Below are positions 33,341-42,380 of a DNA stretch of 64,000 nt, one piece after another. How positions within the stretch are numbered: position 1 is the first letter of the stretch; every line of letters begins with the position of its first letter. The notes beneath the pieces are model-generated. The model did not search any database and was not told the DNA's origin. It saw only the letters and a list, made by a program, of their open reading frames with translations. Made by a program: the position numbers and the translations under genes. This stretch comes from Secundilactobacillus odoratitofui DSM 19909 = JCM 15043 (GTDB lineage: Bacteria; Bacillota; Bacilli; Lactobacillales; Lactobacillaceae). The stretch is taken from assembly GCF_001434895.1 (NCBI RefSeq), contig NZ_AZEE01000030.1, positions 1 through 64,000 of the forward strand, given 5' to 3'.

Positions 33341-35038
33341 ATGACTGAGTCACATAAAGTTGAAACGGCTGCATTATACATGAATTCCGCCAGAGATGTT
33401 GCAGTGATTAACTACAGCAGTAAGTATATTGGCGACATTTTTACCTTAATTAACAGTAAAGAACTTGCTGAAGTTGTTCGTTTATTCTTAGAACACAGAG
33501 GCCACACCACCGAAAGCAAACGTAACTACTTTGAGGATGCTGATGCTAAAACCTACATTGACACCATCAAGGCAGTTTTATTAGATCGAGAAGACGCCTT
33601 CGCTACATATAAGCGCGAAGAAATTTTAGATAGCATTGAAGATTTATATTCATACTATCGGTCATACCTACGAATTGGCGTGATGAACTTGCATAGCAGT
33701 GAAGCAACCGCCAAGACCTTCATGCAATTGGACAACCAATTCAATGAAGTTGTGATTGAAGCCTACCGGACAATTGAAGAAAAATTGCAAGGCTTCCGGA
33801 ACAAGACCTATCGTCAGGTTAGCGCCGGTACTTCGGCCTGCGTGTTGACGCAATCATTAACTTGGCCAACCCCAAGAGGGTATGAAGCCTTGAAACCAAT
33901 TCGCTTCTTAGATACCTTAATGTTACGGCCACCAATGATGATGACCACGCCGTCTAATAAGCGTGAGGGGACCTTCACGGCAGTTGACGATAACCCAATC
34001 AATAAGTTCCACGGGTCTCGTGACGAATGGTACTGCTTCCCCGCTAAAATTGGTGAAAGTCTTGCTTACATTTACTTCCATCGGGATTACTTTGTCAGCG
34101 GTATTTCATTGGCCAACTTGTTTGAAGTTGCCGACGCCAAAGAGATTGCTGGTCACAAGCCTGACCTCATCTTGCTCTTCGGTCTACAGGAAACAGAAGG
34201 TGGCGTGAGTCATTACTACCACGATGAAGAAAACGACATCTGGGTCGGCGAAGTGCCATACAACGACAAGACCACTTATTTCGGTTACATGAAGAAGATG
34301 TGCTTGACGCTTCACAATCTGCACATGATTTACGAAAATCGCTTACCAATTCACGGTTCAATGGTTCGAATCAAGTTTTCTAACGGTAAGAACAAGAACG
34401 TGGTGTTCTTCGGTGATTCCGGTGCCGGTAAGTCTGAATCATTGGAAGCCTTACAAGAAATTGCTGACGATAAGATTTTAAGCCTTGAAACGATTTTTGA
34501 TGACATGGGCAGCTTCACTTTGACTGATGACGATTTGTACGCCCAAGGAACTGAGATTGGGGCTTTCGTTCGATTGGATGATTTAAGTTCTGCCGTGGCC
34601 TTCAACAACATGGACCGTGGTGTGTACTTGAACCCGGATCGTAAGAACGCGCGGGTTATTATCCCAGCCGATTCGTACCGTCGCGTCGTTGCTCACCATG
34701 GCATTGATATGTGGGTTTACGCCAACAACTATGATAAGGAAATTGGCATTCACCAATTTGAAAACAAGGAAGACGCTAAGGCAACTTTCATTGAAGGCAA
34801 ACGTTTCGCACTTGGCACGACCGATGAAGTCGGCATGAGTACGACTTTCTTTGCTAACCCATTCGGGCCAGTTCAAGAAGAGGCCAAGACCCGTCCAATT
34901 ATCGACAAGGTCTTTGACCGGTTATTTGATCAAGGTACTTACGTGGGCGAAGTCTATACCCACCTTGGGACCGATAAAAGTAAGGATAGCTTGAATGAAA
35001 GTGCACAGGAATTGCTTGATGTGCTGATGAATTCGTAA
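33341..35038 (+). CDS. pck: Phosphoenolpyruvate carboxykinase-like P-loop protein
   Basis: 565 aa. Similar long proteins in lactobacilli are annotated as PEP carboxykinase, which interconverts oxaloacetate and PEP. What I see: a P-loop VVFFGDSGAGKSESLEAL near residue 355, acidic FDDMGSF after it and RDEWYCFPAKIG earlier. The P-loop is GDSGAGKS, closer to HPr-kinase than to the usual G-x-SGTGKT of PEPCK, so activity is not assured; these families share a fold. Start ATG 33341 (MTESHKVETAAL) with GGAAGGAG; 33311 is rejected. Oxaloacetate from citrate could supply it. Confidence 0.6.
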   Translation: MTESHKVETAALYMNSARDVAVINYSSKYIGDIFTLINSKELAEVVRLFLEHRGHTTESKRNYFEDADAKTYIDTIKAVLLDREDAFATYKREEILDSIEDLYSYYRSYLRIGVMNLHSSEATAKTFMQLDNQFNEVVIEAYRTIEEKLQGFRNKTYRQVSAGTSACVLTQSLTWPTPRGYEALKPIRFLDTLMLRPPMMMTTPSNKREGTFTAVDDNPINKFHGSRDEWYCFPAKIGESLAYIYFHRDYFVSGISLANLFEVADAKEIAGHKPDLILLFGLQETEGGVSHYYHDEENDIWVGEVPYNDKTTYFGYMKKMCLTLHNLHMIYENRLPIHGSMVRIKFSNGKNKNVVFFGDSGAGKSESLEALQEIADDKILSLETIFDDMGSFTLTDDDLYAQGTEIGAFVRLDDLSSAVAFNNMDRGVYLNPDRKNARVIIPADSYRRVVAHHGIDMWVYANNYDKEIGIHQFENKEDAKATFIEGKRFALGTTDEVGMSTTFFANPFGPVQEEAKTRPIIDKVFDRLFDQGTYVGEVYTHLGTDKSKDSLNESAQELLDVLMNS

Positions 35039-35288
35039 TTGCTCAGTTATCCTTTGATACAACAGTTAAATTGTTAATCGTGAGTCTGCCATTCGGCGTA
35101 ACGCTGATGGCGGGCTTTTTTGCTGCTTTTAAGTCAACAGTTCGGTTAAGATTGAAATTTAAGCAAAATCACAAGTGAGCTAACATTTGCCGAATTGTTT
35201 TAGATTCTCTAAAGTCAACGGTTGAAAACTTGTGTCATCCTAAATAAGGCACTATACTGCTCAAAAAGATTGAATTGGAGATGGTGGT

Positions 35289-35519
35289 ATGCAGTTTTTG
35301 CTGACAAAATTACTTTGGTCGACACTGACGATTACAGGCTTGGTTGGGGCCATAGTGGGCTTTATTTTGCCAGTAATTCCAGGCATTCCATTCCTGATTC
35401 TGATGATTTATAGTCTTAAAAAACTGTCGCCTAAGTTTCATCAGTGGTTGAGTCAGACTTGGCTGGCAAACTGGCTGAGAGAACATCAACCAAAATTAGC
35501 GAAGTGGTTAATGAGTTAA
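35289..35519 (+). CDS. Small membrane protein, DUF454-like
   Basis: 76 aa with one long hydrophobic hairpin: GLVGAIVGFILPVIPGIPFL, the G-x-I-G-x-x-LP-x-x-PG-x-PF pattern seen in DUF454/YbaN-type proteins, then a basic amphipathic tail (residues 40-76). Probably two membrane passes. GGAGATGG precedes the ATG. Function unknown. Confidence 0.65.
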   Translation: MQFLLTKLLWSTLTITGLVGAIVGFILPVIPGIPFLILMIYSLKKLSPKFHQWLSQTWLANWLREHQPKLAKWLMS

Positions 35520-35637
35520 GCACGGTGGTGTAGCACATGTTAGTTTGTCGACAGGTTCTAAAAAGTCCAGTTTGACGCTTTAAACGTTCAATTTGAAGAA
35601 TAGAAAACTTAATCCCTGATAAATAGATCTATCAGAC

Positions 35638-35678
35638 AAAAAAGTCCCACCATGATAAATAATCATGGGGGACTTTTT
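35638..35678. terminator. Bidirectional terminator between the DUF454-like and lactate oxidase genes
   Basis: AAAAAGTCCC/GGGACTTTTT region with inner CCATGA/TCATGG. Confidence 0.85.
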
Positions 35679-35767
35679 GCTGGCAAACTGCGATGGAGCA
35701 GTTCTAACATTATATGAGGGGAATGCTAGAGGAGAGTTAATCTACCAGTTTGCCAAGTTGTGTTCGA

Positions 35768-36877
35768 TTAGTAATTAAGGTTTAATAATTCTGCTTGTTT
35801 AATGTCATCAATGGTCTTAGTACCAGCTAATTGCATGATGATTTTCAATTCGTCATTGAGGTGGGTGAAGACGGAAGCCACACCCTCAGCACCGCCAAGT
35901 GCTAAACCGTAAATGGCTGGACGACCAATTGCGACAAGGTCGGCACCTAATGCGATGGCCTTAAAGACGTCAGAGCCACGACGGACACCAGAGTCAAAGA
36001 TTACGGGCACTTGATGGTTCACGGCCTTAGCAACACTTTCCAAAACGTCAAAGCTGGCTGGACCACCATTTAACTGACGGCCACCGTGGTTGGAAACGTA
36101 AATGCCAGCTGCACCAGCGCCGATAGCGTACAGTGCATCTTCGGCTGATTCAACACCTTTTACGATAACGGGTAAGTCAGTGTAATCAATGATTTGTTGT
36201 AAGTCGGCAGGACCAATCTTTTGGGCAGCTGCGGCGTAGATTTCGCCGATGCCCTTACCCTTGCCATCGCCTTCACTAAACTTAGTTAAGTTAGCCATTG
36301 GGATTGGAAACTGGAAGTTATTAATAATATCAGCTTCACGGTAACCATCCACAGTTGCATCAACGGTCAGGATGATCGCCTTAACGCCAGCTTTTTTGGC
36401 TTCGTCTAAAAGTGATTTGTTAAATTCCCAGTCTTTGCTCATGTAAAGTTGGAAGAATTGAGGGGCGCCTTCACCAGCTGCTGCAGTGTCAGCAATCGAA
36501 GTTGATGAATAGGTACTTTGAGCCATTAAGCCACCAACCTTAGCGACACCCTTAGCAGTATCAACTTCGCCCTTAGCGTGTGCCAAACCCTGAGCAGCTG
36601 CAGGTGCCATCATGATTGGTGTCTTTAAGTTCAGGCCAAACACCGTGGTATCTGTTTGAGGATTTTCGATGTTGCTGAGCGCCTTTGGTACGATTTGGCG
36701 GTGTTGGAAAGCGGTACGGTTTGCACGTAACGTCCATTCATCTTCTGAACCACCAGAAATGTAACCAAATCCGCCAGTTGGAATAATCTTTTTAGCGTCA
36801 GCCTCCAATTGCGGTAAGTTCAAAATGTCCAGTGCTTGTTCGTTTTCGTTTTGTTCGTAACCATTTGTCATTACCAT
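35768..36877 (-). CDS. lox: Lactate oxidase (FMN-dependent alpha-hydroxyacid oxidase)
   Basis: 369 aa TIM-barrel flavoenzyme oxidising L-lactate to pyruvate with O2, giving H2O2. Active site: YISGGSEDEWT, PIMMAPAAAQGLAH, FFQLYMSKD, ILTVDATVDGYREAD, the Lys in PVIVKGV, catalytic His in SNHGGRQLNG and FDSGVRRGSDVFKALALGAD-type region. Sequence follows aerococcal lactate oxidase more than glycolate oxidase. GGAGG precedes ATG 36877. Controlled by a promoter with two palindromic operators. Peroxide formed would need Ohr/NADH peroxidase defence. Confidence 0.9.
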   Translation of the reverse strand: MVMTNGYEQNENEQALDILNLPQLEADAKKIIPTGGFGYISGGSEDEWTLRANRTAFQHRQIVPKALSNIENPQTDTTVFGLNLKTPIMMAPAAAQGLAHAKGEVDTAKGVAKVGGLMAQSTYSSTSIADTAAAGEGAPQFFQLYMSKDWEFNKSLLDEAKKAGVKAIILTVDATVDGYREADIINNFQFPIPMANLTKFSEGDGKGKGIGEIYAAAAQKIGPADLQQIIDYTDLPVIVKGVESAEDALYAIGAGAAGIYVSNHGGRQLNGGPASFDVLESVAKAVNHQVPVIFDSGVRRGSDVFKAIALGADLVAIGRPAIYGLALGGAEGVASVFTHLNDELKIIMQLAGTKTIDDIKQAELLNLNY

Positions 36878-36919
36878 AATGAATTCCTCCAGATAAGTTG
36901 TTTTTGATTCAATGTGGCC

Positions 36920-36973
36920 ATCATACTTACTTTTTGTAAGTGAGTCAAGATAAAATACTTACTTTTTGTAAAT
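36920..36973 (-). promoter_or_regulatory. Lactate oxidase promoter with two palindromic operators
   Basis: Minus strand: -35 TTGACT (36943-36948), 17-bp spacer, -10 TATGAT (36920-36925). The spacer is filled by the palindrome ACTTAC TTTTT GTAAGT (36925-36941). A second copy ACTTAC TTTTT GTAAAT lies at 36957-36973, 32 bp or about three helical turns away. TTAC-N5-GTAA resembles sites of redox-sensing DUF24/HxlR-MarR repressors such as YodB and CatR. No such regulator adjoins. Confidence 0.75.
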
Positions 36974-37016
36974 GAATTTGAAGTGAGTGTTTTATTTATG
37001 ACAGTTTTATAGATAC

Positions 37017-37059
37017 AAAAACGCCCATCAATTCCGGTATTTCGGCAGTAATTGGCGTT
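37017..37059 (-). terminator. Terminator of the DUF2252 gene
   Basis: Minus-strand AACGCCAATT with AATTGATGGGCGTT (imperfect), then T4. Confidence 0.65.
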
Positions 37060-37110
37060 CATTTTTTTCATAATTGATTTTAGCCAACAATACGAAAGGG
37101 GGGGATTTCA

Positions 37111-38469
37111 CTAATTCAGTCGATACTGTTTGAAGGCGGCATAGTCATCTTGTACCTGCTGGGTGTAATCAGCGGACCACTTGGCAATGGCGTCGTCAAA
37201 GTGACTGGAATGACCTACATAACCTAGAATTAAGCCTGAAGTCGGGCTTTGCGCATGGCTAATGCCTAATACCCAAGCACAAGTTTTGGCGTAGGCTTCG
37301 AATTGGTCCCAATCTAATGCAGACAGATCGATCGAAGCTTTCATATCCCGGAACTGGCGAACATAGAAGCTCTTAGTGGCAGTGGCAAAGTAGCCGAGGA
37401 AGGGATCGGTTGCTGATTGGAGAATTTTTTGACAGTCAACGATTCGTTTACCTTCATTTTGCTCAAATTGCGCGTTTTGATCATCCAGTTGATCCGCCAA
37501 TTGACGGTGCGGTAGTGCCTCTTTAATTTGTAAGACTAGGTGACTATCATCAGTGCCCGTCAGCAATAGGAGGTAGCACAGCGATCCAAAACTGCCGACG
37601 CCAACACTGTGTCTCACGATATCAGTTACCTGATATTGTGAGAGCATTAAGCTCACGTCTGGTTGCAAGGTTTGTCGGTAACGTTCCAGATACTTTTTGA
37701 GGTGGTTGGTGACGTTATCCGTGACGTGACGGGTTCGCGGTGCGTTTTCTTTGAAGGCAATATTGCCTTGAGAATCCGTAATCGTAAATTTACGAACGAC
37801 TTGTTCAGAGTCGCGTTTACCGGCTTTTTCAAGGAACTTATGCAACTTATTTGTATGCCATTCTTTAGCGGGAATGGTGTCCAGAACCGTTTCGACGTTA
37901 TTAACGGGATAAAAGCGATTTAAAGCAGTCCGTTCAAACATGGCGTTAAGACTTTCGCGGTAAGTTTGGCCAAGCCCAGTTAGGAGCTCGGTCAACTTGG
38001 CGCTTTCGAAGTCGTGTTCTTGCCCTGCTAAGAGGGTGCTTACGGCCAGGCGTTTAATATCCCATTCAAACGGATTGATGTCAGCTTCATCAAAGTCGTT
38101 CAAATCAAATAACAGGTGACGTTCAGGTGAACCGAAAAAACCAAAGTTTCCGACGTGAGCATCACCACAGATAACGGCATGAATCGGTGAATTCTTTTGG
38201 TTGGCTAAATCGAATTCCATCAATTCGGCAGTGCCACGGAAAAATGAAAACGTTGACTGACTCATTCGTTGGGTTCGTTCTGGCAGCAATTCCGGGATAA
38301 GTATCGACCGAACTTCGTCCATTAAATGGTTTGGATCACGTTTAACCGGGACGAACTCCCCCAAATCAGCGAAAGAAAATCCGTCACGGAGCTTTTTGCC
38401 CATTTTTTTCTGCTTTTTCAACGATTGCGTTACAAACAACTGACTAAAGTTAATTGGTTTAACAGCCAT
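37111..38469 (-). CDS. DUF2252 family protein
   Basis: 452 aa. Matches DUF2252: RMSQSTFSFFRGTAELME, DAHVGNFGFFGSPERHLLFDLNDFDE (kinase-like catalytic and metal motifs), GVGSFGSLCYLLLL and the C-terminal CAWVLGISHAQS. The fold resembles aminoglycoside phosphotransferase/protein-kinase-like enzymes; the substrate is unknown. AGGGGTC lies ahead of ATG 38469. Monocistronic. Confidence 0.87.
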   Translation of the reverse strand: MAVKPINFSQLFVTQSLKKQKKMGKKLRDGFSFADLGEFVPVKRDPNHLMDEVRSILIPELLPERTQRMSQSTFSFFRGTAELMEFDLANQKNSPIHAVICGDAHVGNFGFFGSPERHLLFDLNDFDEADINPFEWDIKRLAVSTLLAGQEHDFESAKLTELLTGLGQTYRESLNAMFERTALNRFYPVNNVETVLDTIPAKEWHTNKLHKFLEKAGKRDSEQVVRKFTITDSQGNIAFKENAPRTRHVTDNVTNHLKKYLERYRQTLQPDVSLMLSQYQVTDIVRHSVGVGSFGSLCYLLLLTGTDDSHLVLQIKEALPHRQLADQLDDQNAQFEQNEGKRIVDCQKILQSATDPFLGYFATATKSFYVRQFRDMKASIDLSALDWDQFEAYAKTCAWVLGISHAQSPTSGLILGYVGHSSHFDDAIAKWSADYTQQVQDDYAAFKQYRLN

Positions 38470-38693
38470 GTTGACCCCTCCACGTATCTTCGTAATTGCT
38501 TTAAGTGTACCACTTCGCTTAAATTCAACAATATGAAGGCGGATATCATTTGTTAATGGTATTGGCCACCAGTTAAAGGTAATCGACGACCAAAATCGTT
38601 AAAGCTTTCGTGCAAGAAAATGGTTGAGATGGTAAAATTGAAAGGGCATTCAAACAAATTGATGTCAGCACTTAAAATTCTTTAGTAAAATTT

Positions 38694-38723
38694 TTACTCT
38701 TTTTCCTAATTTCGCGTTATACT
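38694..38723 (+). promoter_or_regulatory. Promoter of the phosphoglucomutase gene
   Basis: -35 TTACTC (38694-38699), 18-bp spacer, -10 TATACT (38718-38723). The rest of the 314-bp gap 38470-38783 shows no gene or hairpin that I can support. Confidence 0.5.
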
Positions 38724-38783
38724 GAAAGCGGAATTGAAAGTAATTCGAATAATCAATCAAACAATTAGAGGAGTGGCGATTCA

Positions 38784-40511
38784 ATGACTTGGCAAGAAAA
38801 CTATCAAGTATGGCAAGACTATCAACAACTCGATCCAGCGTTAGCACAGCAGTTAGCTGAAATGGCGGGTGACCAAGAGGCACTAGAAAACGCCTTTACG
38901 AAACCGATGGCGTTTGGGACCGCCGGCATGCGGGGATTGATTGGACCAGGAATAGGTCAAATGAACCTATATACCGTCGGCGCCGCTGCCGAAGGATTAG
39001 CACGGTTTATGGATACCTTAGATGATGCGACTAAGCAGCGTGGTGTGGCAATCAGTTTTGATTCACGGTATCAATCGCGTGAATTCGCACACCACTCAGC
39101 TCAGGTGTTGGGTGCACATGGTATTCCAAGTTACGTCTTTGACGATATCCGGCCAACGCCAGAGTTGTCGTTTGCGGTCAGACATTTACACACCTATGCT
39201 GGTATCATGATCACTGCCAGCCACAACCCTAAACAGTACAATGGCTTTAAGATTTACGGGCCAGACGGTGGCCAAATGCCACCAATTGAGGCTGACAAGA
39301 TTACTGAGTATGTTCGCGGGATTGAAAACATGTTTACCGTAGCGACGGTAGCGGAACCTAAGCTACGCCAACAGGGTCTCGTCCACATCGTTGGTGAAGA
39401 CCTAGACGAAGATTATCTAGCTGGTGTCAAAGCAGTGTCGGTCAATCCAAAGCTAATTGATGAAGTGGGTAAGGATATGACACTGATCTATACACCACTC
39501 CATGGTACCGGTCGCGTTATTGGTTACCGTGCCCTAAAGGATGCTGGCTACGATCACTTCACGATGGTTAAGGAACAAGCAATTGCTGACCCTGAATTTC
39601 CAACGGTTGAACACCCTAACCCCGAATTTCCGGAAGCCTTTAACATGGCAATCAAGTTAGGTAAACAGGAAGGGGCCGACCTTTTGGTAGCCACTGATCC
39701 AGACGCGGATCGTTTAGGCGCAGCAGTTCGGATGCCAAACGGTGATTATCAGCTGATGACTGGGAACCAAATTGCTTCGGTATTGCTGAATTACATTTTA
39801 AAGGCGAAGCAAGATACTGGCCAGTTACCTGCAGACGGCATGGTCGTTAAATCAATCGTGTCGACTGAATTAGCAACGAAGATTGCGGAACACTATGACG
39901 TCAAGATGACCAACGTTTTGACTGGCTTTAAGTACATTGCCGAACAAATCAAGCTGGCTGAAGAAAATCACGATCACACCTTCTTATTTGGGTTTGAAGA
40001 GAGTTTTGGCTACCTCATCAACCCATTCGTGCGTGATAAGGATGCGATTCAATCAACCATCCTCTTAGCCGAAGTTGCGGCATACTATAAGCAACAGGGC
40101 TTGACACTTTACGATGGGATTCAACAGCTCTATAAGGAATATGGCTACTTCAAAGAAAAGACGACTGCTAAGGAATTTGGTGGTGTTGATGGCGCTGACA
40201 AGATGGCGGCCATCATGAAATCATTGCGAGAAAATCGCCCAACCGAATTTGCGGGTGTTAACGTCGAAACGGTCGATGATTACCAAACGCAGGTGGCAAC
40301 TCACGCGGATGGTACCACCGAGAAGCTGACTTTACCTAGTTCAAACGTTTTAAAGTATTGGTTAAGTGATGGCACTTGGATCGCCGTTCGACCTTCAGGA
40401 ACTGAACCCAAGATCAAGTTCTACATTGGCACCAACGCTCAAACTGAGGATGAAGCCACGACTAAGCTCAACCAGTTTGAAACAGCCCTTAGTGACTGGG
40501 TAAAAGATTAA
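38784..40511 (+). CDS. pgcA: Alpha-phosphoglucomutase / phosphomannomutase
   Basis: 575 aa. Interconverts glucose-1-phosphate and glucose-6-phosphate. Phosphoserine loop MITASHNPKQYNGFK, metal loop ATDPDADRLGAAV, sugar loop GFEESFGYL and phosphate loop RPSGTEPKIKFYIG are intact; the N-terminal FGTAGMRG motif is typical. GAGGAGTGG precedes the ATG. It lies upstream of the galactose genes and would move their glucose-1-phosphate into glycolysis. Confidence 0.95.
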   Translation: MTWQENYQVWQDYQQLDPALAQQLAEMAGDQEALENAFTKPMAFGTAGMRGLIGPGIGQMNLYTVGAAAEGLARFMDTLDDATKQRGVAISFDSRYQSREFAHHSAQVLGAHGIPSYVFDDIRPTPELSFAVRHLHTYAGIMITASHNPKQYNGFKIYGPDGGQMPPIEADKITEYVRGIENMFTVATVAEPKLRQQGLVHIVGEDLDEDYLAGVKAVSVNPKLIDEVGKDMTLIYTPLHGTGRVIGYRALKDAGYDHFTMVKEQAIADPEFPTVEHPNPEFPEAFNMAIKLGKQEGADLLVATDPDADRLGAAVRMPNGDYQLMTGNQIASVLLNYILKAKQDTGQLPADGMVVKSIVSTELATKIAEHYDVKMTNVLTGFKYIAEQIKLAEENHDHTFLFGFEESFGYLINPFVRDKDAIQSTILLAEVAAYYKQQGLTLYDGIQQLYKEYGYFKEKTTAKEFGGVDGADKMAAIMKSLRENRPTEFAGVNVETVDDYQTQVATHADGTTEKLTLPSSNVLKYWLSDGTWIAVRPSGTEPKIKFYIGTNAQTEDEATTKLNQFETALSDWVKD

Positions 40512-40538
40512 TCAGAAGTTACTAAAATATGACGCAAT

Positions 40539-40577
40539 AAAGCGACCAAGCCGTATTCGTACGGCTTGGTCGCTTTT
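40539..40577 (+). terminator. Terminator of pgcA
   Basis: 15-bp perfect stem AAGCGACCAAGCCGT with its complement around TATTCG-type loop, then T4. Confidence 0.88.
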
Positions 40578-40723
40578 AATGTCTCAAGATTTTTTAAGTT
40601 TTTTCTATGATAGTCAATCTGCGCAGTTTGTAAAGTTGGATGCTGTTGCATGAGTAGATAAACACTTAATTGTAAGAGCTAGTAGCAAAATTCAATATAA
40701 CGTCAATATAACGTGAACGGAGA

Positions 40724-40893
40724 GCTAGCGGGCTTTTTTGGTTGCAGTGACAAGTACCACTTAACGCTTTAGCGTTTAGTGGTACTGGACGGTTCTGAGA
40801 CCCACGGCCTTGGTGGGGCTCAGAACCGAAGCGGAAGACACGACTTTGTCGTGGCTGCAGCTGGTCCCACAGCAACCAAAAAAGCCCGCTAGC
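40724..40893 (+). repeat. Structured intergenic element, type 2, copy D (best preserved)
   Basis: Perfect 22-bp closing stem (40724-40745 with 40872-40893). Hairpin 1 AGTACCACT/AGTGGTACT with inner ACGC/GCGT; hairpin 2 GGTTCTGAG/CTCAGAACC with CCCAC/GTGGG above the A/G mismatch; hairpin 3 CACGAC/GTCGTG. Constants AGTGACA, CTGGACG, GCGGAAGAC and GGTCCCACAGC. Solo copy, between pgcA and the galK promoter. Confidence 0.9.
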
Positions 40894-41011
40894 ACGTAGT
40901 GGTAGTGACCGGTACAGACAATGAGGTATATAAATCGTAACGAATTAATTTCAACGAGGTCGCGATTGTCTAACAAGCAAAATTAACAATATAATCCTGT
41001 AACAACAGCAA

Positions 41012-41086
41012 AGAAAACGATTACAACATCTGTTGACAAGCTGAATTTTTTAGCGTATGTTAGACACAGTAAAAGTTTTAGTAAAA
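41012..41086 (+). promoter_or_regulatory. galKET promoter with cre-like site and LacI-type operator
   Basis: -35 TTGACA (41033-41038), 17-bp spacer, -10 TATGTT (41056-41061). AGAAAACGATTACA (41012-41025) matches 13 of 14 positions of the cre consensus TGNAANCGNTNNCA-type CcpA site. Overlapping palindromes TAAAAGTTTTA (41070-41080) and TTTTAGTAAAA (41076-41086) sit just after the start point, where the galR product encoded downstream could repress. Confidence 0.72.
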
Positions 41087-41102
41087 TAACGGAGGCGCGA
41101 AC

Positions 41103-42275
41103 ATGAATTATCAAAGTTTAATGGACGAATTTAACACGGCGTTTGGTTACGCTGGCGAACGAGTATATTTTTCACCAGGTCGGATCAATTTAATCGGTGA
41201 ACATACTGATTATAACGGTGGTAACGTGTTCCCATGTGCCATTAGCATGGGGACCTACGGCGTATATGCTGCCCGCGATGATAACAAGGTTCGTGCGTAT
41301 TCCGCCAACATGCCCGATGCCGGCATCGCCGAATTTTCAATTGATGATTTAGATTTTGACAAAAATGATGGCTGGGTAAAGTTCCCACGTGGGGTGATGT
41401 TTGAACTTGCTAAGCAGGGTAAAACGGCCAACCACGGGTTTGACTTATTTGTTCACGGTGATTTACCAGATGCTTCTGGGTTATCATCATCAGCTTCAAT
41501 TGAATTATTGATTGGCAACATCTTAAACAGTGAATTTAATTTCGGCTTGGATCAACTGACTTTAGTTAAAAACGGTCAAGCCGTTGAAAACGACTACCTC
41601 GGCTTAAACACCGGGATCATGGATCAATTTGCCATTGGTATGGGTAAGAAGGATCACGCTGTATTGCTGGATACCAACACACTGAAGTACGAATACGTGC
41701 CAGTTGAACTTGGTGATAACGTGGTTGTGATTATGAACACCAACAAACGTCGTGAGTTGATTGATTCTAAGTACAACGAACGTCGTGCCGAATGTGAAGA
41801 AGCCTTGGCTCGAATCCAAAAGGGCGGCGAAGACGTTAAGACATTGGGTGACCTTTCTCAAGAAGATTTTGATAAGGACGCTTATCTGGTCAACGACGGC
41901 ACTTTAATCAAGCGTGCGCGTCATGCCGTGATTGAGAATCAACGGACGTTACGTGCTAAGAAAGCCCTGACTGAAGGCAAGCTTGAAGAATTCGGTAAGT
42001 TAGTTAATGCTTCACACGTGTCATTACACTTTGACTACGAAGTAACGGGTAAGGAACTTGATACGTTAGCTGAAACTGCTTGGAAGCAACCAGGTGTCCT
42101 GGGTGCCCGGATGACCGGTGCCGGCTTTGGTGGCTGCGCAATCGCAATCGTTAACAAGGCTAACGTCGATGATTTCATCAAGAATGTCGGCGATGTTTAT
42201 AAGAAGGAGATTGGCTACGAAGCCAGCTTCTACGTTGCTAATATTGCAGACGGTCCTAAGGAAATCAAAGCTTAA
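41103..42275 (+). CDS. galK: Galactokinase
   Basis: 390 aa GHMP kinase: galactose + ATP to galactose-1-phosphate. Signature GRINLIGEHTDYNGGNVFPCAI, ATP loop LPDASGLSSSASIELL, NTGIMDQFAIGMG with catalytic Asp, and RMTGAGFGGCAIAIV. GGAGG precedes the ATG. First gene of the Leloir cluster, behind the regulated promoter. Confidence 0.97.
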   Translation: MNYQSLMDEFNTAFGYAGERVYFSPGRINLIGEHTDYNGGNVFPCAISMGTYGVYAARDDNKVRAYSANMPDAGIAEFSIDDLDFDKNDGWVKFPRGVMFELAKQGKTANHGFDLFVHGDLPDASGLSSSASIELLIGNILNSEFNFGLDQLTLVKNGQAVENDYLGLNTGIMDQFAIGMGKKDHAVLLDTNTLKYEYVPVELGDNVVVIMNTNKRRELIDSKYNERRAECEEALARIQKGGEDVKTLGDLSQEDFDKDAYLVNDGTLIKRARHAVIENQRTLRAKKALTEGKLEEFGKLVNASHVSLHFDYEVTGKELDTLAETAWKQPGVLGARMTGAGFGGCAIAIVNKANVDDFIKNVGDVYKKEIGYEASFYVANIADGPKEIKA

Positions 42276-42295
42276 TTAAAAAACGCATCATTAAT

Positions 42296-42331
42296 AAAAG
42301 CGCAACGCAACCTAACTTGCGGCGCGCTTTT
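42296..42331 (+). terminator. Hairpin between galK and galE
   Basis: AAAAGCGC/GCGCTTTT with inner CGCAA/TTGCG. It may attenuate or process the transcript, or galE may have its own promoter. Confidence 0.75.
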
Positions 42332-42380
42332 ATATCGAATATGATTATGTCGCATAAGAGAATAAATGGAGGTAAGAATT

